A DNA stretch of 6,383 bases, from contig DNCF01000455.1 in NCBI GenBank assembly GCA_003484545.1, positions 1-6,383 on the forward strand. Direction: 5' to 3'. A program made the position numbers and the translations under genes. The stretch is from Massilia sp. (GTDB taxonomy: Bacteria; Pseudomonadota; Gammaproteobacteria; Burkholderiales; Burkholderiaceae_D). This document shows positions 3,612-6,383 of the stretch, in pieces. The notes beneath the pieces were generated by a model. That model was not told where the DNA came from and ran no database searches. It saw only the letters and a program-made list of their open reading frames with translations. Numbering within the stretch: the stretch's first letter is position 1; every line of letters starts with the position of its first letter.

Positions 3612-6257
3612 ATGTTCGCTCCCCGCGCCATGGCGCTGGCCATCGCATCCGCCCTCGCCTGCGGCGCCGCCCATGCCGCCCCGGCCCAGGCCAAGGCGCC
3701 CGTGCGCGCCGAGAACGCCTTCCTGTCGCAAGAGGACGCCGCCGCCCGTTCGGCGCGCGTGTCGAACGTCGCCTACGCGCTCGAATTCACGCTGACCGGC
3801 AAGGAGACCTTCAGCGGCGTCACGACCGCCAGCTTCGACCTGAAGGACAATGCGGCGCCGCTGACGATCGACCTCGACAAGGCCACCGTGAAATCGGTGA
3901 CGGTCAACGGCAAGCCGGCGGATGCGAAGTACAACAACTGGTTCGTCACCATTGCGGCGAGCGACCTGGTGGCGGGCCGCAACACGGTGGTCATCGCCTA
4001 CGAGCGCCCCCACAGCACCAATGGCGAAGGCCTGCACCGCATGGTCGATCCGGTCGACGGCCGGGTCTATACCTATTCGCATTTCGAGCCGGCCGCCGCG
4101 CACCAGATGTTCGCCGTGTTCGACCAGCCCGACCTGAAGGCCACCTACCAGGTGACCGCGACCGCGCCCGCCGACTGGCACGTGGTCTCGACCACCCGCG
4201 AATCGAAGATCGAGCAGGCGGGCGAGATGCGCCGCTGGACCTTCCCGGCCACCAAGAAGCTGAGCCCCTACAACTTCTCGCTGCACGCCGGCCCGTACAA
4301 GGTCTGGGAAGACAACAGCGGCAAGTACCCGATGCGCCTGTTCGCGCGCCAATCGGTGGCGGCCCAGGTGACGCCGCAGGACTGGTTCCGCTACACGAAG
4401 GATGGCCTGGCCTTCTTCGACAACTACTTCGGCATCCCCTACCAGTTCGAGAAGTACGACCAGCTGCTGGTGCCGGACTTCCTGTACGGCGCCATGGAAA
4501 ACGCCGCCGCGATCACCTTCGCGGAGGGCCGCTTCCTGCACAAGGCGAAGATGACCGACGCCCAGCGCCAGTCGTTGGCCTCGGTGATCATGCACGAAAT
4601 GGCGCACCAGTGGTTCGGCGACCTGGTCACCATGCAGTGGTGGAACGGCCTGTGGCTGAACGAGAGCTTCGCGGCCTTCATGGGCACGCTCGCCACTGCC
4701 GAAGCGACCGAGTTCAAGGACGCCTGGCAGGCCTTCTATTCGGGCGGCAAGCAGGCCGCCTATGCCCAGGACCAGAAGGTCACGACCCACCCGATCGAGG
4801 TGCCGGTGCCGTCGACCGCGAACGCTTTCGACAACATCGACGCCATCACCTATTCGAAGGGCGCCTCGACCCTGATGCAGCTGCGCCACCTGCTGGGCGC
4901 GGAAACCTTCCGCAAGGGTGTGCACAACTACCTGGTCAAGTATGCATACCAGAACGCGAAGCTGGACGACTTCATCGGCAGCCTGGGCCAGGCCGCCGGC
5001 CGCGACCTCTCCGGCTGGACCCGCCAATGGCTGTACGAGCCGGGCGTGAACACGATTGCCGCCGACTTCACCTGCAAGGCCGGCAAGATCGCCACGTTCA
5101 GCCTGAAGCAGAGTGCGAGCCGCCAGTTCCCGACCCTGCGCGAGCAGCGCGTCCAGGTCGCGACCTTCAGAATCGACGGCGGCAAGTTGGCGCTGGCGCA
5201 GAACGTGGCCGTCACCTATGCCGGCGCCACGACGAAAGTGCCGGGCCTGGTCGGGACGAGCTGCCCGGACCTGGTCTACCCGAACTACCAGGACTGGGGC
5301 TTCGTCAAGGTGCAGCTGGACGGCCGCTCGTTCGGCACCGCGCGCGCGCGCCTGTCCCAGGTCGAGGATCCGCTGCTGCGCACCATGCTGTGGCAAAGCC
5401 TGTGGGATGGCGTGCGCGACGCCACGCTGCCGCTGAACGAATTCATCGAGACCGCGCTGGCCAATGCGCCGCTGGAGAAGGACTACACCCTGCTGGGCGA
5501 CGTGCTGGGCAAGGTCGCCGCGTCGAAGGAGTACCTGGACGCGATGAAGCTGGACACGCCATGGGCCCGTCAGACCCGTACCGCACTGGAAGAGATGGCG
5601 TGGAAGGGCGTGCTGGCGAACAAGGGCAACGAGAATTTCCAGCGCCGCTGGTTCTCGAGCTACCTTAACCTGGCGAGCACCCCGGCCGCGCTCGAGCGCC
5701 TGCAGGCCCTGCTGGCCGGCAGCACCGGCGTCGACGGCTTGAACATCGACCAGGACCTGCGCTGGGCCATCATCAAGCACCTGAACCGCTACGACGTCGC
5801 AGGCGCGGCAAGCCTGGCCGAGCAGGAAGCCCGGCGCGACAAGTCCGACACCGGCCAGGCCGCCGCGCTGGCCGCCACCGTCGTGCGTCCGGATGCGCAG
5901 GTGAAGGCGCAGTGGCTGGGCACCGTCGAGGACCTGCAGACCAAGCTGCCGTTCTCGAAGATCCGCACCGCCATGGGCAGCCTCTACCCGAGCGAGCAGA
6001 ACGCGCTGTCCGAGCAGACCGCCGACGCGCGCCTGGCAAAGCTGCCGGCGATCGACAAGGCTGCCGGCCCGGTCTACATGCGTTCCTACGGCGGCGCGCT
6101 GATCCCGGCGACCTGCACCCCGCACAGCGTCAAGCGCCTGGGCGCGGCCGCAGACAAGTACCGGAACCTGTCGGCCGGCACCCGCCGCGCCCTGCTCGAC
6201 GCGCTGCAGGAGGACCAGCGTTGCGTCGCCATCCGGCAGGCCATGACGGCGAAGTAA
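3612..6257 (+). CDS. Exported M1-family zinc metallo-aminopeptidase
   Basis: An 881-residue zinc aminopeptidase that removes N-terminal amino acids from peptides. Order of parts: signal peptide (about 1-22, MFAPR then a hydrophobic AMALAIASALACGAA and cleavage after AHA), N-terminal beta domain, the GAMEN exopeptidase motif (293-297), the zinc site HEMAH (His328, Glu329, His332) with Glu351 exactly 18 residues further on (NES), catalytic Tyr414 (ITYSKG), then a long C-terminal half resembling ERAP1_C-type helical domains. Every catalytic residue is intact. The signal peptide points to the periplasm or outside, unlike cytoplasmic PepN. LAC in the signal could be misread as a lipobox, but AHA cleavage is the better fit. 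The mature part has four cysteines (488, 551, 835, 871), compatible with two disulfides. Start choice: ATG 3612 gives the signal peptide, with AAGGAA 11 nt upstream; TTG 3606 (5 nt from it) would add only Met-Asn. The in-frame ATG at 3543 would bury the signal and cover the RBS, so it was not used. Confidence 0.93.
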   Translation: MFAPRAMALAIASALACGAAHAAPAQAKAPVRAENAFLSQEDAAARSARVSNVAYALEFTLTGKETFSGVTTASFDLKDNAAPLTIDLDKATVKSVTVNGKPADAKYNNWFVTIAASDLVAGRNTVVIAYERPHSTNGEGLHRMVDPVDGRVYTYSHFEPAAAHQMFAVFDQPDLKATYQVTATAPADWHVVSTTRESKIEQAGEMRRWTFPATKKLSPYNFSLHAGPYKVWEDNSGKYPMRLFARQSVAAQVTPQDWFRYTKDGLAFFDNYFGIPYQFEKYDQLLVPDFLYGAMENAAAITFAEGRFLHKAKMTDAQRQSLASVIMHEMAHQWFGDLVTMQWWNGLWLNESFAAFMGTLATAEATEFKDAWQAFYSGGKQAAYAQDQKVTTHPIEVPVPSTANAFDNIDAITYSKGASTLMQLRHLLGAETFRKGVHNYLVKYAYQNAKLDDFIGSLGQAAGRDLSGWTRQWLYEPGVNTIAADFTCKAGKIATFSLKQSASRQFPTLREQRVQVATFRIDGGKLALAQNVAVTYAGATTKVPGLVGTSCPDLVYPNYQDWGFVKVQLDGRSFGTARARLSQVEDPLLRTMLWQSLWDGVRDATLPLNEFIETALANAPLEKDYTLLGDVLGKVAASKEYLDAMKLDTPWARQTRTALEEMAWKGVLANKGNENFQRRWFSSYLNLASTPAALERLQALLAGSTGVDGLNIDQDLRWAIIKHLNRYDVAGAASLAEQEARRDKSDTGQAAALAATVVRPDAQVKAQWLGTVEDLQTKLPFSKIRTAMGSLYPSEQNALSEQTADARLAKLPAIDKAAGPVYMRSYGGALIPATCTPHSVKRLGAAADKYRNLSAGTRRALLDALQEDQRCVAIRQAMTAK

Positions 6258-6274
6258 GCACGCGGCCGACTCGC

Positions 6275-6383
6275 ATGCGCGTCAGCTTCCCGGCCGGTTC
6301 CCCTACCCTGTCGTGGGCGCCGCTCGCCCTCACGCTGGGCCTGCACCTGCTGCTGGTGCTGGCCTGGCTGCTGCGGCCCGGCG
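6275..6383 (+). CDS. N-terminus of a membrane-anchored protein, TonB-like (3'-truncated)
   Basis: The frame opens at ATG 6275, 17 bp after the aminopeptidase stop, and stays open to the window edge, giving 36 codons: MRVSFPAGSPTLSW, then a hydrophobic stretch APLALTLGLHLLLVLAWLL and a RPG exit. A short N-terminal tail, one transmembrane helix and an early His (TLGLH) resemble the anchor of TonB-family energy transducers, where an S-x3-H pair in the helix is functionally important (here T-x3-H). Any other single-anchor inner-membrane protein would also fit, so the TonB reading is only a suggestion. No clear Shine-Dalgarno precedes it; short spacing to the aminopeptidase suggests co-transcription or translational coupling. 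Confidence 0.5.
   Translation, partial: MRVSFPAGSPTLSWAPLALTLGLHLLLVLAWLLRPG

Noticed and set aside
3648..3665. Lipoprotein signal (ALAC) in the aminopeptidase
   Set aside because: The -3 position is Ala rather than the preferred Leu, and a strong signal peptidase I site AHA-AP follows a few residues later. A lipoprotein is not fully excluded.
3431..5668. A 745-codon open frame on the plus strand, shifted relative to the aminopeptidase
   Set aside because: Arg/Pro/Gly-rich shadow of the real gene in another frame with no recognisable domain or credible start.
3591..6125. An 844-codon open frame antisense to the aminopeptidase gene
   Set aside because: It mirrors a gene with complete catalytic motifs, has an Arg/Gly/Val/His-rich composition typical of the complement of GC-rich codons, and shows no recognisable domain.

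Overview
The window is GC-rich chromosomal DNA with long spurious antisense reading frames, a strong G/C bias at third codon positions and ordinary housekeeping or accessory genes. The protein families and their sequence style fit a betaproteobacterium of the Burkholderiales, most likely Oxalobacteraceae (Massilia-like). That placement is inferred from resemblance to remembered proteins, not from a search. No phage, plasmid, CRISPR, tRNA or rRNA gene is visible.

Layout from left to right. (1) Positions 2-1366 (+) hold the C-terminal three quarters of an FtsI/PBP3-class peptidoglycan transpeptidase, cut by the left edge. (2) Positions 1446-1694 (+) encode a small DUF3297 protein, with a promoter so close to its ATG that the mRNA may be leaderless, and a clear intrinsic terminator after it. 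(3) A 128-bp repeat-like element at 1755-1882 with terminal inverted repeats fills the gap before the convergent gene. (4) Positions 1884-2201 (-) encode a SugE/Gdx small multidrug resistance transporter. (5) Divergent from it, 2370-3428 (+) encodes an Old Yellow Enzyme-type FMN ene-reductase. (6) A 183-bp gap at 3429-3611 is packed with inverted repeats. (7) Positions 3612-6257 (+) encode a large exported M1-family zinc aminopeptidase. (8) At 6275 a new gene starts 17 bp after the aminopeptidase stop and runs off the right edge. It begins with a membrane anchor that resembles a TonB N-terminus.

The genes do not form one obvious pathway. The only likely co-transcribed pair is the aminopeptidase with the partial gene after it. 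sugE and the ene-reductase share a 168-bp divergent intergenic region and both belong to detoxification-type families, but a shared role is conjecture. I see no previously undescribed multi-gene system. The points worth a second look are the FtsI-class gene away from a cell-division cluster, the near-leaderless DUF3297 promoter, the REP/MITE-like element, the seven-T tract at the predicted sugE transcription start, and the dyad-rich leader of the aminopeptidase gene.
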